DNA of 64,000 nucleotides from Halanaerobiaceae bacterium ANBcell28 (GTDB lineage: Bacteria; Bacillota; Halanaerobiia; Halanaerobiales; DTU029), in NCBI GenBank assembly GCA_037623315.1, contig JBBJJH010000005.1:62001-126000 (forward strand). The letters are read 5' to 3'. The notes under the pieces are model-generated. The model ran no database searches. It was given only the letters and a program-made list of their open reading frames with translations, and was not told where the DNA came from. Every line of letters begins with the position of its first letter. Position 1 is the first letter of the stretch. The position numbers and the translations under genes are program-made. Positions 54,188 through 62,537 of the stretch are shown piece after piece.

Positions 54188-55036
54188 ATGAGATATAATA
54201 TAAAGCGAACGTTATTTGACTATCTCGGGATTACAGTAGGTGCAGCGATAGCGTCATTGTCTCTTGCTGTATTTTTAATTCCCAATCGAATTGCAGCAGG
54301 TGGATTAAGTGGTCTATCTACAATTATTTTTTATATGACAGGATTTCCAGTGGGTACAATGACTCTAATATTAAATATTCCTGTATTTTTAGCAGGCTTA
54401 AAAGTACTTGGCTTTTCCTTTGGTGCTAGAACTATTTATGGGATGATTATGTTTTCTGTGTTCATTGATGTCTTTCAGTCTTTTATAAATCCTATAACTA
54501 CCGACCTTTTATTAGCAACTATTTATGGAGGTATTATTGGTGGACTAGGATTAGGTATTGTTTTTTTATCAAGAGGAACAACTGGTGGGACAGATATGAT
54601 TGCTCGTCTGATTCATCACTATACTAGCCTTAGTGTTGGTCAGGGTCTTTTGTTAGCAGATGGATTTGTAGTTTTAATGGCAGGTATCTTTTTTAATGCA
54701 GAGGTTGCTTTGTATGCTGCAATAGCTATCTTTATCAATAGTAAAACTATAGACCTTGTACAGGAAGGTATCGATTACAAAAGGGCTGCTTTTATTATTT
54801 CAAGAAAATCAGATGAAATAAAAAATAAAGTTATAAAAGACTTAGATAGAGGAGTTACCATTTTCAAAGCCAAGGGTGGTTATACTGCTGAAGAAAAGGA
54901 AGTTTTATATTGTATTATAAATAGGTCAGAATTAACAAAAATTAAGAGATTGGTATATGATATTGATAATGATGCTTTTGTAATAATCTCTTCTGTCCAT
55001 GAAGTACTTGGAGAAGGATTTAAGAAGATTAATTAG
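54188..55036 (+). CDS. YitT family membrane protein (DUF161 + DUF2179)
   Basis: 282 residues: five or six membrane segments (about 10-190) and a C-terminal DUF2179 domain (about 205-270, AAFIISRKSDEIKNKVIKDL and RGVTIFKAKGGYT). RGTTGGTDMIARLIHHYT near residue 135 is the family signature. The transported substrate is unknown. AAGAAGG stands 6 bases before ATG 54188 (ATG 54185 is also possible). A terminator closes the operon. Confidence 0.92.
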   Translation: MRYNIKRTLFDYLGITVGAAIASLSLAVFLIPNRIAAGGLSGLSTIIFYMTGFPVGTMTLILNIPVFLAGLKVLGFSFGARTIYGMIMFSVFIDVFQSFINPITTDLLLATIYGGIIGGLGLGIVFLSRGTTGGTDMIARLIHHYTSLSVGQGLLLADGFVVLMAGIFFNAEVALYAAIAIFINSKTIDLVQEGIDYKRAAFIISRKSDEIKNKVIKDLDRGVTIFKAKGGYTAEEKEVLYCIINRSELTKIKRLVYDIDNDAFVIISSVHEVLGEGFKKIN

Positions 55037-55082
55037 ACTTTAAATTATACCTTTTTTTATAAAAAAACATTAGGGAATTTGC

Positions 55083-55118
55083 ACCATAGGTAGTTTAAAT
55101 TACCTGTGGTTTTTTTTT
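55083..55118 (+). terminator. Intrinsic terminator after yitT-like gene
   Basis: ACCATAGGTA (55083-55092) pairs with TACCTGTGGT (about 55101-55110) with one mismatch; nine T follow. Confidence 0.9.
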
Positions 55119-55167
55119 ATATATATTGACCTAATAATATATACTAATAATAGCAAGGGGGTAAAAT

Positions 55168-55806
55168 ATGATAATATTAAATAATGTGAGTATAGGTAAT
55201 ATTAAAGATTTATCCTTTTATGTTTCATCAGGGGAGTTGCTATGTATAAATGACCAGGATCAAGAGAAAATTAATCATTTATTTAAGGTTATGAGTGGGG
55301 AAAGAAAGCCTGAACAAGGAGTAATTAAGTATCTAGACAAGGGTGTTTATAAAAGAGATATAGATCGAAAATCATTAGGCTTTGTTTTTAAAGAAAATAT
55401 ATTATTAAAAGACAGGACGTTGTTTGAAAATTTAGAATATATTATGCAAATTAAGGATATTGATATGTTTTCATATAAAAGTAGAATTCGCAGAATATTA
55501 GAGATTGTTGATTTAAAAGAATCTTATAATAAAAAACCAGAACAATTGTTAAAACATCAGCTTAAAAGGGTAAATATTGCACAGGCTATTTTAAATTATC
55601 CACCAGCTTTAATTCTGGAAGATCCCACCAAGGGCTTAGATGAGCTTAACTCCCTTGGGATTATTAGATTATTAAAAAGATTAAATAGGTTTTCTATGAC
55701 AGTTGTATTATTAAGTACAGATAATAATTTGCTTATAGGTAAAGATATACGGAGATTAAAAATCAACAATAGCCTTAATAATAAAAAGAAGGGGTCTTAT
55801 GCTTAA
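55168..55806 (+). CDS. Degenerate FtsE-like ABC protein, probable pseudo-ATPase
   Basis: 212 residues, near FtsE length, and it can be aligned with FtsE throughout, but every ATPase motif is altered. The P-loop position (GPSGAGKST in FtsE) reads DQDQEKINH near residue 35, without glycine or the Lys-Ser/Thr pair; the Q-loop Gln is Lys (GFVFKENILL); the LSGGEQQRV signature reads LLKHQLKRV; Walker B reads ALILEDPTKGLD, with Asp and Glu exchanged; the H-loop His is missing. Yet the frame is intact, has GGGGG before the ATG, and overlaps a FtsX-like gene. FtsEX normally regulates wall hydrolases at division. It likely no longer hydrolyses ATP; it may be structural. Confidence 0.75.
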   Translation: MIILNNVSIGNIKDLSFYVSSGELLCINDQDQEKINHLFKVMSGERKPEQGVIKYLDKGVYKRDIDRKSLGFVFKENILLKDRTLFENLEYIMQIKDIDMFSYKSRIRRILEIVDLKESYNKKPEQLLKHQLKRVNIAQAILNYPPALILEDPTKGLDELNSLGIIRLLKRLNRFSMTVVLLSTDNNLLIGKDIRRLKINNSLNNKKKGSYA

Positions 55807-56428
55807 AAAGTTTGTTTTTAATCTTAAAGAGGCTTATAGGAAGATTGCTCAATGTGTAAATGAAAGTTACACTTATTTTCTATATATGTCTCTTATTTAT
55901 CTACTTTTCACTATGTTCTTTACTGCTTTAATTAATATAAATTATTTATCTGAAATTAGTTTAGACCATCAGCTTTCCTTTTTATTAGAAAGTATTCCTA
56001 ATACTTTCATGCTCCTTGATTTTTCTTCAAAAATGCCATTGCTGATAATCTTTGTTTTTGTATTCTTTATTTATCACACTAAGAAAAATTTTATTCAGAA
56101 TTATTTAGAAACTGCTAATGCAGAAATAGAGTTAATAAAGAAATTAAAAGGAAACAAAGCTATAGCAAGATCACCAATTATCTATATTTCTTTAATTATT
56201 AATACTATTTCATTAATTATAGTTTTAAGTATATCTAAAGTAGTGTACAGAATTACTAGCACATATCTTTATAGTCAGGACTATGGAATAAAATTATTAG
56301 AGTTTAGAGAGTTTCAAATAACATTATTTATGCTTCTTTTTATGGCAAGTACTATTCTTTTATTTTCAATTACTTATTATATGTTTTGGGATGTATCAAA
56401 AAAAAACAATGAAGGAAAAGTTAATTAG
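55799..56428 (+). CDS. Short FtsX-like membrane protein
   Basis: 209 residues, shorter than usual FtsX (about 300). Four membrane segments are seen (about 28-50, 80-98, 125-150, 175-200). NAEIELIKKLKGNKAIARSP then IIYISLIINTISLIIVL corresponds to the FtsX segment EIEIMRLVGA... before its third helix. The first periplasmic loop is only about 30 residues, so the domain that recruits wall hydrolases is nearly gone. It overlaps the degenerate FtsE gene by eight bases and precedes ctpA, the same order as in normal ftsE-ftsX-ctpA loci. Confidence 0.68.
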   Translation: MLKKFVFNLKEAYRKIAQCVNESYTYFLYMSLIYLLFTMFFTALININYLSEISLDHQLSFLLESIPNTFMLLDFSSKMPLLIIFVFVFFIYHTKKNFIQNYLETANAEIELIKKLKGNKAIARSPIIYISLIINTISLIIVLSISKVVYRITSTYLYSQDYGIKLLEFREFQITLFMLLFMASTILLFSITYYMFWDVSKKNNEGKVN

Positions 56429-56638
56429 ATTCTATTGATTTTACTTAAGAAAAGTTCTATTTATAAAATGGTAAGTTTTAATAGTGTAAAAAAAATTGAA
56501 TTTAGGCAGGAAAGAGTGTGTTGTTTATAGAATCAATATACTTAGAGAGTTTAAAATAGAGTAAGCTAGCAAAAGCCATGTATATAATTATGAAAGAAAA
56601 GTCAAATATACAAGATTTTTTTAAAAAGGTGGTTTTTT

Positions 56639-57796
56639 ATGAAAAAGAAAATTTTTATTCTAATTTTTGTGTTTATTACAACTATGTCTGTTTTATTGGC
56701 AAACAATAATAATACAGAAGCTGATCCAGATTTAGTTTTTGATGCATTTAATGAAGTTTTTGCTTATATACTTAATTATCATACTGATGAAAATAAAGTA
56801 GAAGACATACTTAGAGGTGCGATGAGGGGAATGGTTGATTCTCTAGATGTGTATTCAGAATATTTGACTTTAGAACAGTATGAGGCTATGCAGGAGGAAT
56901 ATGAGGGTTATTTTGGAGGTATTGGGATAATTATCACTCCTGAATTAACTATTGTTTCACCTATTCGAGGAACACCTGGTGAAGCAGCAGGCCTTCAGAC
57001 AGATGATCATATCATAGCTATTGATGGTAAGTCAACAGAGGATCTAAGCCAGAGCGAGGGTGTAGATTTAATGAGAGGGGAACCGGGTACGGAGGTTACT
57101 CTTACTATTAGAAGAGACAGTTTAGATGAAACTTTTGAAGTAACTATTATTAGAGATGATATACAAATACCGTACGTAGAATGGGAAATGAAAACTGAGG
57201 AGATAGGATATATTAGTGTTGCACAATTTGTTCAAAACGTTGGTGCAGAAGTAGAAACAGCTATTAAAGAGTTAGAAGCTGAAGGAGCTAAGGCTTTAAT
57301 ATTGGATTTAAGGTCCAACCCTGGAGGCTTGCTAAACGAAGCTATAGATGTTGGTAGTAGTTTTTTGAATGATAAAGATATAGTAGCTGTGCGTTCTAGA
57401 ATTGGTGCAGATCAAACCTATAGAACCACATCTAATATATATACTACAGATTTACCTCTTTTACTTATGATTAATCAAGGAAGTGCTAGTGGATCTGAAA
57501 TAGTAGCAGGCGCTATCCAGGATTATAATCGAGGGATTCTGTTCGGTAAAAAAAGTTTTGGTAAAGCAACTGTTCAATCTTTATTTCCATTGGTTGACGG
57601 ATCAGCCTTAAAGTTGACTACTGCCCAATATTATACTCCTTTTGATCGCAATATTCATGAAAAAGGGATAGATGTAGATGTAGAAGTAGACTTTGACCCA
57701 GATTATGATGGGGATAATCAATTGGATGAAGCAATACAATATATAAAAGAAAATATATTAAATAATTATATTGATATAGAGGAAATTGCAAGTTGA
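56639..57796 (+). CDS. S41-family C-terminal processing protease CtpA
   Basis: 385 residues. Signal peptide (about 1-22), PDZ domain (about 85-165, GYFGGIGIIITPELTIVSPI and LQTDDHIIAIDGKSTEDLSQ) and S41 catalytic domain. The Ser-Lys dyad is in QGSASGSEIVAGAIQDYNRG near residue 285 and GKKSFGKATVQSLFPL near 310. CtpA trims or degrades exported proteins, often regulators of wall hydrolases. It follows the ftsEX-like pair after 210 bases with AAAAAGGTGG before the ATG. I see no convincing promoter in that gap. Confidence 0.94.
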   Translation: MKKKIFILIFVFITTMSVLLANNNNTEADPDLVFDAFNEVFAYILNYHTDENKVEDILRGAMRGMVDSLDVYSEYLTLEQYEAMQEEYEGYFGGIGIIITPELTIVSPIRGTPGEAAGLQTDDHIIAIDGKSTEDLSQSEGVDLMRGEPGTEVTLTIRRDSLDETFEVTIIRDDIQIPYVEWEMKTEEIGYISVAQFVQNVGAEVETAIKELEAEGAKALILDLRSNPGGLLNEAIDVGSSFLNDKDIVAVRSRIGADQTYRTTSNIYTTDLPLLLMINQGSASGSEIVAGAIQDYNRGILFGKKSFGKATVQSLFPLVDGSALKLTTAQYYTPFDRNIHEKGIDVDVEVDFDPDYDGDNQLDEAIQYIKENILNNYIDIEEIAS

Positions 57797-57846
57797 TATC
57801 CTCTCCATAATCTTATCTATAATAAAATTATGACAAAATATTTATA

Positions 57847-57874
57847 AAAAACCAGCTTAAACGCTGGTTTTTTT
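57847..57874 (+). terminator. Intrinsic terminator of ctpA
   Basis: AAAACCAGC (57847-57856) pairs with GCTGGTTTT (about 57863-57872) around TTAAAC, followed by T-run. Confidence 0.92.
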
Positions 57875-57915
57875 GATAAATTCAGGCAAAAAATAAAAAA
57901 ACCATATGCTAAATA

Positions 57916-57944
57916 TTGACATGAAATCAAATATGCGGTATAAT
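57916..57944 (+). promoter_or_regulatory. Consensus sigma-A promoter of the sensor kinase gene
   Basis: TTGACA (57916-57921), exactly 17 bases, TATAAT (57939-57944): a perfect vegetative promoter. The start would be near 57951, so the leader is about 100 bases long. Confidence 0.85.
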
Positions 57945-58051
57945 ATATTAGGTAGTTATATTGGAAACATTATACGTAATAAGAATTTCATAAAAGTAAA
58001 TTAGTCTTAAAGTACTTTTGTTAGTGATGTTGATGTTTGGGGGATCAAAGT

Positions 58052-59425
58052 ATGGAACAAGTTTCGTTTTTACTTCTGCTTGCTTTTCGAAATAGTCTAT
58101 TTATAATATTGTTAACATATTCTTTTCTAGCCTTAAAATTACTAGATATTAGGATGTTCTTTTTGTTATTTATTATTACTTTTTCTTCTTTTATATTAAG
58201 AACACTTCCTATAATTCCATTAGTTATAATAATCTCATCTATGTTAATTCATGTAGTTTATTTCAAATATATCTATAAAATGCCAATATATATTTCTGCT
58301 ATATCTACTGGACTATCAGTTCTTATTTATTTTTTCATTGAGGGTATTATTATGCCTTTTCTTATAAATATATCTAATCTTACATATCTGGATTTTTATT
58401 CTAATAGTTTAATTACACTTAAGTTTGTTTCAGTACAAGTTATTATTCTTACGATACTGATAATTTTTATAAGGCATTTTAAAATAGATTTAAGTGAACA
58501 ATTAAAATTTTTTAAAGTAGAAGAATTAGAGATAATTACAGATTCTGAGCTTGATTTTAGAAGAGAAAAAAGAGTAACCACTGCTTTTATTTTTGTGATT
58601 ATATTCATTGTACTACAAGGTATTTTTATTAATATTTATATTTTGAACGAAAAATTCACAACTTTTTTTACTGTACATTATTTTTTTACATCAGCAACTT
58701 TTGTATATCTTCTTATAATTTTTTTGAATATTATTCTCCTGTATTTACTTTATTATATGTTTAGAACAATGCGCTTAGAGCGAAATGATATTATTTTAAG
58801 AATCAAAGAAAAAAATGCCTTAAGGCTTGATTGGGAAAAAAGAGCTCAAATGCATGACCGTAATCATCACTTACATATGCTTTATATGCTTTTGCAGATG
58901 AATAATGTTGAAAGAGCTAAAGAATATTTAAAAGGGATGGTTGGTGAAATTCAAAATATAGAAGCTAGGGTTCGCTGTGGTAATCAGGCTTTGAATGCTT
59001 TAATTAGAAGTAAAATGGCTAGGGGTAAACAAGTAGGTGTTTATGTTGACTTAGAGGTTGAGAATAAATTAGGAGAAATGCAAATACAAGATTGGGAACT
59101 TAATAGGATTATAGGTAACTTGTTAGATAATGCAATCGAAGCAGTAGAGAAAGAACAAGAGAAGATGAATGTTAAATTGATTATAAATAATGTTGAAAAT
59201 TATAATATTTTTGAGGTTATTACATATGGAATAGTAATTTCAAATGAGGTAGAGGCTAATATCTTTAAAAAAGGATATTCTAATAAAAAAGAAAAAGGGC
59301 ATGGATTAGGGCTTGCTATTTGTAAGGAACTTGTAGATGAGTATGGTGGGAATATTAAAATAGAAAAAGATTTTGAAAAAGTTTATACTTCTTTTAAGGT
59401 GTTTTTGCCTTATAAGAACAAATAA
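58052..59425 (+). CDS. Membrane sensor histidine kinase without a partner regulator
   Basis: 457 residues: about six to seven membrane segments (about 5-240), no recognisable extracellular or PAS domain, then a SpoOB/AgrC-type dimerisation helix with the His box QMHDRNHHLHMLYMLLQ near residue 270 and a GHKL ATPase domain: N box LNRIIGNLLDNAIEAV near 350 and GHGLGLAICKELVDEYGG near 420. The layout resembles AgrC/CitA-like kinases; the middle of the ATPase domain is somewhat divergent. No response regulator lies beside it in the window. ATG 58052 has GGGGG 8 bases before; a strong promoter precedes. Confidence 0.85.
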   Translation: MEQVSFLLLLAFRNSLFIILLTYSFLALKLLDIRMFFLLFIITFSSFILRTLPIIPLVIIISSMLIHVVYFKYIYKMPIYISAISTGLSVLIYFFIEGIIMPFLINISNLTYLDFYSNSLITLKFVSVQVIILTILIIFIRHFKIDLSEQLKFFKVEELEIITDSELDFRREKRVTTAFIFVIIFIVLQGIFINIYILNEKFTTFFTVHYFFTSATFVYLLIIFLNIILLYLLYYMFRTMRLERNDIILRIKEKNALRLDWEKRAQMHDRNHHLHMLYMLLQMNNVERAKEYLKGMVGEIQNIEARVRCGNQALNALIRSKMARGKQVGVYVDLEVENKLGEMQIQDWELNRIIGNLLDNAIEAVEKEQEKMNVKLIINNVENYNIFEVITYGIVISNEVEANIFKKGYSNKKEKGHGLGLAICKELVDEYGGNIKIEKDFEKVYTSFKVFLPYKNK

Positions 59426-59466
59426 AATCTTAGAGCAATTGTTTTAAAAAAAGAATATTAGTGATA

Positions 59467-59500
59467 AAAGAATAGCATTTATGCTATTCTTTTTTTTATC
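59467..59500 (+). terminator. Intrinsic terminator after the sensor kinase gene
   Basis: AAGAATAGCAT pairs with ATGCTATTCTT around two to four bases near 59478-59482, followed by a long T-run. Confidence 0.9.
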
Positions 59501-59566
59501 AAATTTACCTTCTCTTGAATACAATAATTTATACAAATTTATAAAAAACAAATGAAGGTGATATTA

Positions 59567-60022
59567 ATGAAATTTAATGATTTTTTAAACGATAATATGG
59601 AGGCAATTGAAAAAAAAGTTTTGGAAGTAAAAGATAGTTTGATTGGTATCCCGTATCTTCATAATGGCCGTTCTTATGAAGGAGTAGATTGTTTGGGATT
59701 GATTTATCTTTTTTTTAAAGAATTAGGAGTTGAATTTCCAATTGATGATGGGAGATATATTCCTGATGACTGGTATAAGACGGAGCCAGATAGATACATT
59801 AATGGATTAAGAGAGTTTGGTGAAGAGGTGGGACATTACGAAGAACTACGCATCTTTGATTTACCATATTTTTCTTTGTACAAAAATATTGTAACACATA
59901 GTGGAGTTATGATTGATAATAAAAACTTTTTGCATGTTTTAAATAATAAAAGGGTAACTGTAGCAAGTTTTGAAAGAAGGTTTTGGAGAGCAAAATATGT
60001 AGGGGGAAGAAGGGTTTTTTAG
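59567..60022 (+). CDS. NlpC/P60-like cysteine hydrolase
   Basis: 151 residues without a signal peptide, so probably cytoplasmic or phage-type. The catalytic Cys is in YEGVDCLGLIYLFFKELGV near residue 45, and the His in NIVTHSGVMIDN near 113 with a third polar residue in NFLHVLNNKRV near 125. NlpC/P60 domains cut peptide bonds in wall peptides or related amides. Substrate unknown; similar short proteins occur in phage tail clusters, but no phage genes are near. ATG 59567 lies 7 bases after GAAGGTG. Confidence 0.8.
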   Translation: MKFNDFLNDNMEAIEKKVLEVKDSLIGIPYLHNGRSYEGVDCLGLIYLFFKELGVEFPIDDGRYIPDDWYKTEPDRYINGLREFGEEVGHYEELRIFDLPYFSLYKNIVTHSGVMIDNKNFLHVLNNKRVTVASFERRFWRAKYVGGRRVF

Positions 60023-60060
60023 CTAAAAAAATACTGTGCAAGTTTTATATGTGTATAATT

Positions 60061-60107
60061 TATCGAAAATAATAATAATAATTACTATTTTCGATAGACT
60101 TTTTTTA
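60061..60107 (+). terminator. Intrinsic terminator of the NlpC/P60-like gene
   Basis: TATCGAAAATA (60061-60071) pairs perfectly with TATTTTCGATA (60086-60096); GAC and seven T follow. It also overlaps the -35 region of the uvrB promoter. Confidence 0.75.
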
Positions 60108-60123
60108 AAAAGAATGTTATAAT
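60095..60123 (+). promoter_or_regulatory. Sigma-A-type promoter of uvrB
   Basis: TAGACT (60095-60100), 17 bases and TATAAT (60118-60123). The start is expected near 60130, giving a 160-base leader before uvrB. Confidence 0.55.
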
Positions 60124-60131
60124 ATATATCA

Positions 60132-60145
60132 AGAACATATATTCG
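60132..60145 (+). promoter_or_regulatory. LexA (DinR)-box-like operator at the uvrB start
   Basis: AGAACATATATTCG matches the Firmicute SOS box CGAACRNRYGTTYG at 12 of 14 places. It covers the expected transcription start of uvrB, a position where bound LexA would block RNA polymerase. UvrB is an SOS gene in many bacteria. Confidence 0.5.
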
Positions 60146-60291
60146 TAAATATATAGTTGTTTACGGAAAAAACATATTGGAATGTATATATTTTACTTGT
60201 TTTATTATAAATAATATAATATAGTTTTATTAATAAATAATTTATTATATAAATATGTTTTAAAAAGATATTTCCTATAGAGGTGAATTTT

Positions 60292-62310
60292 ATGGATAAA
60301 AGGGATTTTAAACTTCATGCTCCATATACACCAAAAGGTGACCAGGCAAAAGCCATTGAAAAACTTAGTGCTGGAGTTAGAAAAGGTCTTAGACATCAGA
60401 CGCTCCTAGGTGCTACTGGTACTGGTAAAACCTATGCTATGGCAGCTGTAATTGAAAAAATTAACAAACCGACTTTGGTAATCGCACATAATAAGACGCT
60501 TGCTGCACAACTTTGCAGTGAATTTAAGGAATTTTTTCCTGAAAACGCTGTTGGTTACTTTGTAAGTTATTATGATTATTATCAACCAGAGGCTTATGTG
60601 CCTCAAACTGATACCTACATCGAAAAAGATGCTTCTGTAAATGAAGATATTGATAAATTACGACTGGCAGCAACAAGTTCTCTTTTTGAAAGAAGAGATG
60701 TATTACTTGTGGCCAGTGTTTCTTGTATTTATGGTCTAGGTAATCCAGAGGATTATCTTGACCTTTCTTGTACTCTTACAGTGGGACAAGTTAAGGATAG
60801 AGAAGATATTTTAAGGGATTTAACCCTTTTACAATATAATCGCAATGATATTAGCTTGACTCGCGGACATTTTAGAGTAAAAGGAGATGTCTTGGAAGTT
60901 TTTCCAGCATACGATGATATAGCTATTAGAATTGAGCTTTTTGGAGATGAAATTGATCGAATTACAAAAATTGATACATTAACTGGTGAAGTTCTTGGAG
61001 AAGATTCAGAGATTACCATATATCCTGCCAGTCACTTTGTTACTCCTGAAGATAAGATCAAAAGAGCAGTTAAAACAATTGGCAAAGAACTGACAGAACG
61101 TCTTGACGAATTACGCAGCGAAAACAAATTGCTGGAAGCTCAGCGTTTGGAGCAACGCACTAAATATGATCTGGAGATGTTGAGTCAAATGGGTTTCTGT
61201 TCAGGTATTGAGAATTATTCTAGGCATTTAGCATCTAGAGTGCCTGGTTCAAGACCTGATACTTTGCTGGATTATTTCCCGGAAAATGATTTTTTACTTC
61301 TTATAGATGAATCACATATTACTATTCCTCAGATTGGAGGGATGTACGCTGGTGATCGTTCCCGTAAGGAAAGATTAGTTGAATATGGTTTTCGTCTACC
61401 TTCGGCACTTGATAATAGACCATTGAATTTTAAGGAGTTCGAAAAATTGGTTCCCCTTGCAGTCTATGTGTCAGCTACTCCTGGTCCTTATGAAATGGAA
61501 CATAGTCAACAAATAGTTGAACAGATTATTAGACCCACCGGTTTGCTAGATCCTGAAGTGGAAGTTAGACCGATTACGGGACAAATTGATGATCTTTTAG
61601 AGGAAATTCGCAGAGTTATAAATAGTAAGGAACGGGTTTTGGTAACTACTTTAACGAAGAAGATGTCTGAAGATTTAACCGAGTTTTTAGCTGAAGCAGG
61701 TATTAAAGTTAGATATCTTCATTCTGATATAGATACTATTGAACGTTCGGAAATAATAAGGGATTTACGGCTAGGGGAGTTTGATGTACTTGTAGGAATA
61801 AATCTCTTGCGAGAGGGTCTTGATTTACCTGAAGTTTCCCTTGTGGCAATTTTGGATGCTGATAAAGAAGGTTTTTTACGTTCAGAGCGCTCTTTAATAC
61901 AGACTATTGGTCGTGCTGCACGTAATGTAAATGGCAAGGTTATTATGTATGCAGATAAAATGACTGATTCTATGAAAAAGGCTATAAGTGAAACAAATAG
62001 AAGGAGAGAAATTCAAGAGGCATTTAATAAGAAACATAATATAACTCCTCAGACAATTATAAAACCTGTGCGAGATGTTTTAAAACCTGTAGATATGCTG
62101 GTGAGTGAGGAAAAGGCCACTTATAGGACTGCTGAAGGAGAAGAAGAAATAAAGGGTCTATCACGCATAGAAATTGAGAATCAGATTTTAGAACTTGAAG
62201 AGGAGATGGAAGAAGCTGCTGACAATTTAGCTTTTGAATTAGCAGCTCAAATAAGGGATGAGATTAAGGACTTGGAAGAAGAGTTGGAAAGTAGGAAGAA
62301 TGAGACTTAG
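60292..62310 (+). CDS. uvrB: Excinuclease ABC subunit B (UvrB)
   Basis: 672 residues. UvrB is the damage-verifying helicase-like part of nucleotide excision repair. Walker [20 protein letters not shown] lies near residue 40, the beta hairpin [20 protein letters not shown] near 92, [20 protein letters not shown] near 338, helicase motif [22 protein letters not shown] near 540, and the UvrC-binding UVR motif at 630-665 ([20 protein letters not shown]). ATG 60292 follows GAGGTGAA. uvrA follows after 227 bases. Confidence 0.98.
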   Translation: MDKRDFKLHAPYTPKGDQAKAIEKLSAGVRKGLRHQTLLGATGTGKTYAMAAVIEKINKPTLVIAHNKTLAAQLCSEFKEFFPENAVGYFVSYYDYYQPEAYVPQTDTYIEKDASVNEDIDKLRLAATSSLFERRDVLLVASVSCIYGLGNPEDYLDLSCTLTVGQVKDREDILRDLTLLQYNRNDISLTRGHFRVKGDVLEVFPAYDDIAIRIELFGDEIDRITKIDTLTGEVLGEDSEITIYPASHFVTPEDKIKRAVKTIGKELTERLDELRSENKLLEAQRLEQRTKYDLEMLSQMGFCSGIENYSRHLASRVPGSRPDTLLDYFPENDFLLLIDESHITIPQIGGMYAGDRSRKERLVEYGFRLPSALDNRPLNFKEFEKLVPLAVYVSATPGPYEMEHSQQIVEQIIRPTGLLDPEVEVRPITGQIDDLLEEIRRVINSKERVLVTTLTKKMSEDLTEFLAEAGIKVRYLHSDIDTIERSEIIRDLRLGEFDVLVGINLLREGLDLPEVSLVAILDADKEGFLRSERSLIQTIGRAARNVNGKVIMYADKMTDSMKKAISETNRRREIQEAFNKKHNITPQTIIKPVRDVLKPVDMLVSEEKATYRTAEGEEEIKGLSRIEIENQILELEEEMEEAADNLAFELAAQIRDEIKDLEEELESRKNET

Positions 62311-62329
62311 TTATTTACTTCATTCACAT

Positions 62330-62453
62330 AAAAAGCTAAATTCCATCTCCTCTTCCGGTCTATGAATAAGAAAACAAACTAATTGGGAATATTTCTATGG
62401 CTCAGAGTTTTGTAAAAACATTCATAGACCTCCATGCGGGGATGGAGCTTTTT
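62330..62453 (+). other. Possible attenuator in the uvrB-uvrA gap
   Basis: Three arms on the left, AAAAAGCT (62330-62337), TCCATCTCC (62342-62350) and GGTCTATGAAT (62357-62367), match three on the right, ATTCATAGACC (62420-62430), GGGGATGGA (62438-62446) and AGCTTTTT (62446-62453), giving one long nested hairpin. The right side alone can form CTCCAT-GCGGGG-ATGGAG then CTTTTT (62430-62453), an intrinsic terminator. The two folds exclude each other. Confidence 0.45.
62430..62453 (+). terminator. Candidate intrinsic terminator before uvrA
   Basis: CTCCAT (62430-62435) and ATGGAG (62442-62447) form a 6-pair stem with loop GCGGGG; CTTTTT follows. It may end uvrB transcripts or be controlled by the longer fold around it. 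Confidence 0.55.
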
Positions 62454-62537
62454 GAATGATGATTCAGTAAAAAACTAAGTCTTTGAGTTGTAAAAAAGTA
62501 AAAAGTTTATAAGAATATAATGAGGTGAATTAATAAG

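Noticed and set aside
55126-55153. A promoter for the ftsE-like gene starting with TTGACC
   Set aside because: No acceptable -10 at 16-18 bases, though the terminator before it means some promoter must exist.
59567-60022. Prophage remnant, because of the NlpC/P60-like protein
   Set aside because: No phage structural, integrase or attachment-like sequences nearby; the gene has its own terminator.
62330-62453. A T-box leader before uvrA
   Set aside because: No conserved T-box antiterminator sequence and no link to tRNA or amino-acid genes.
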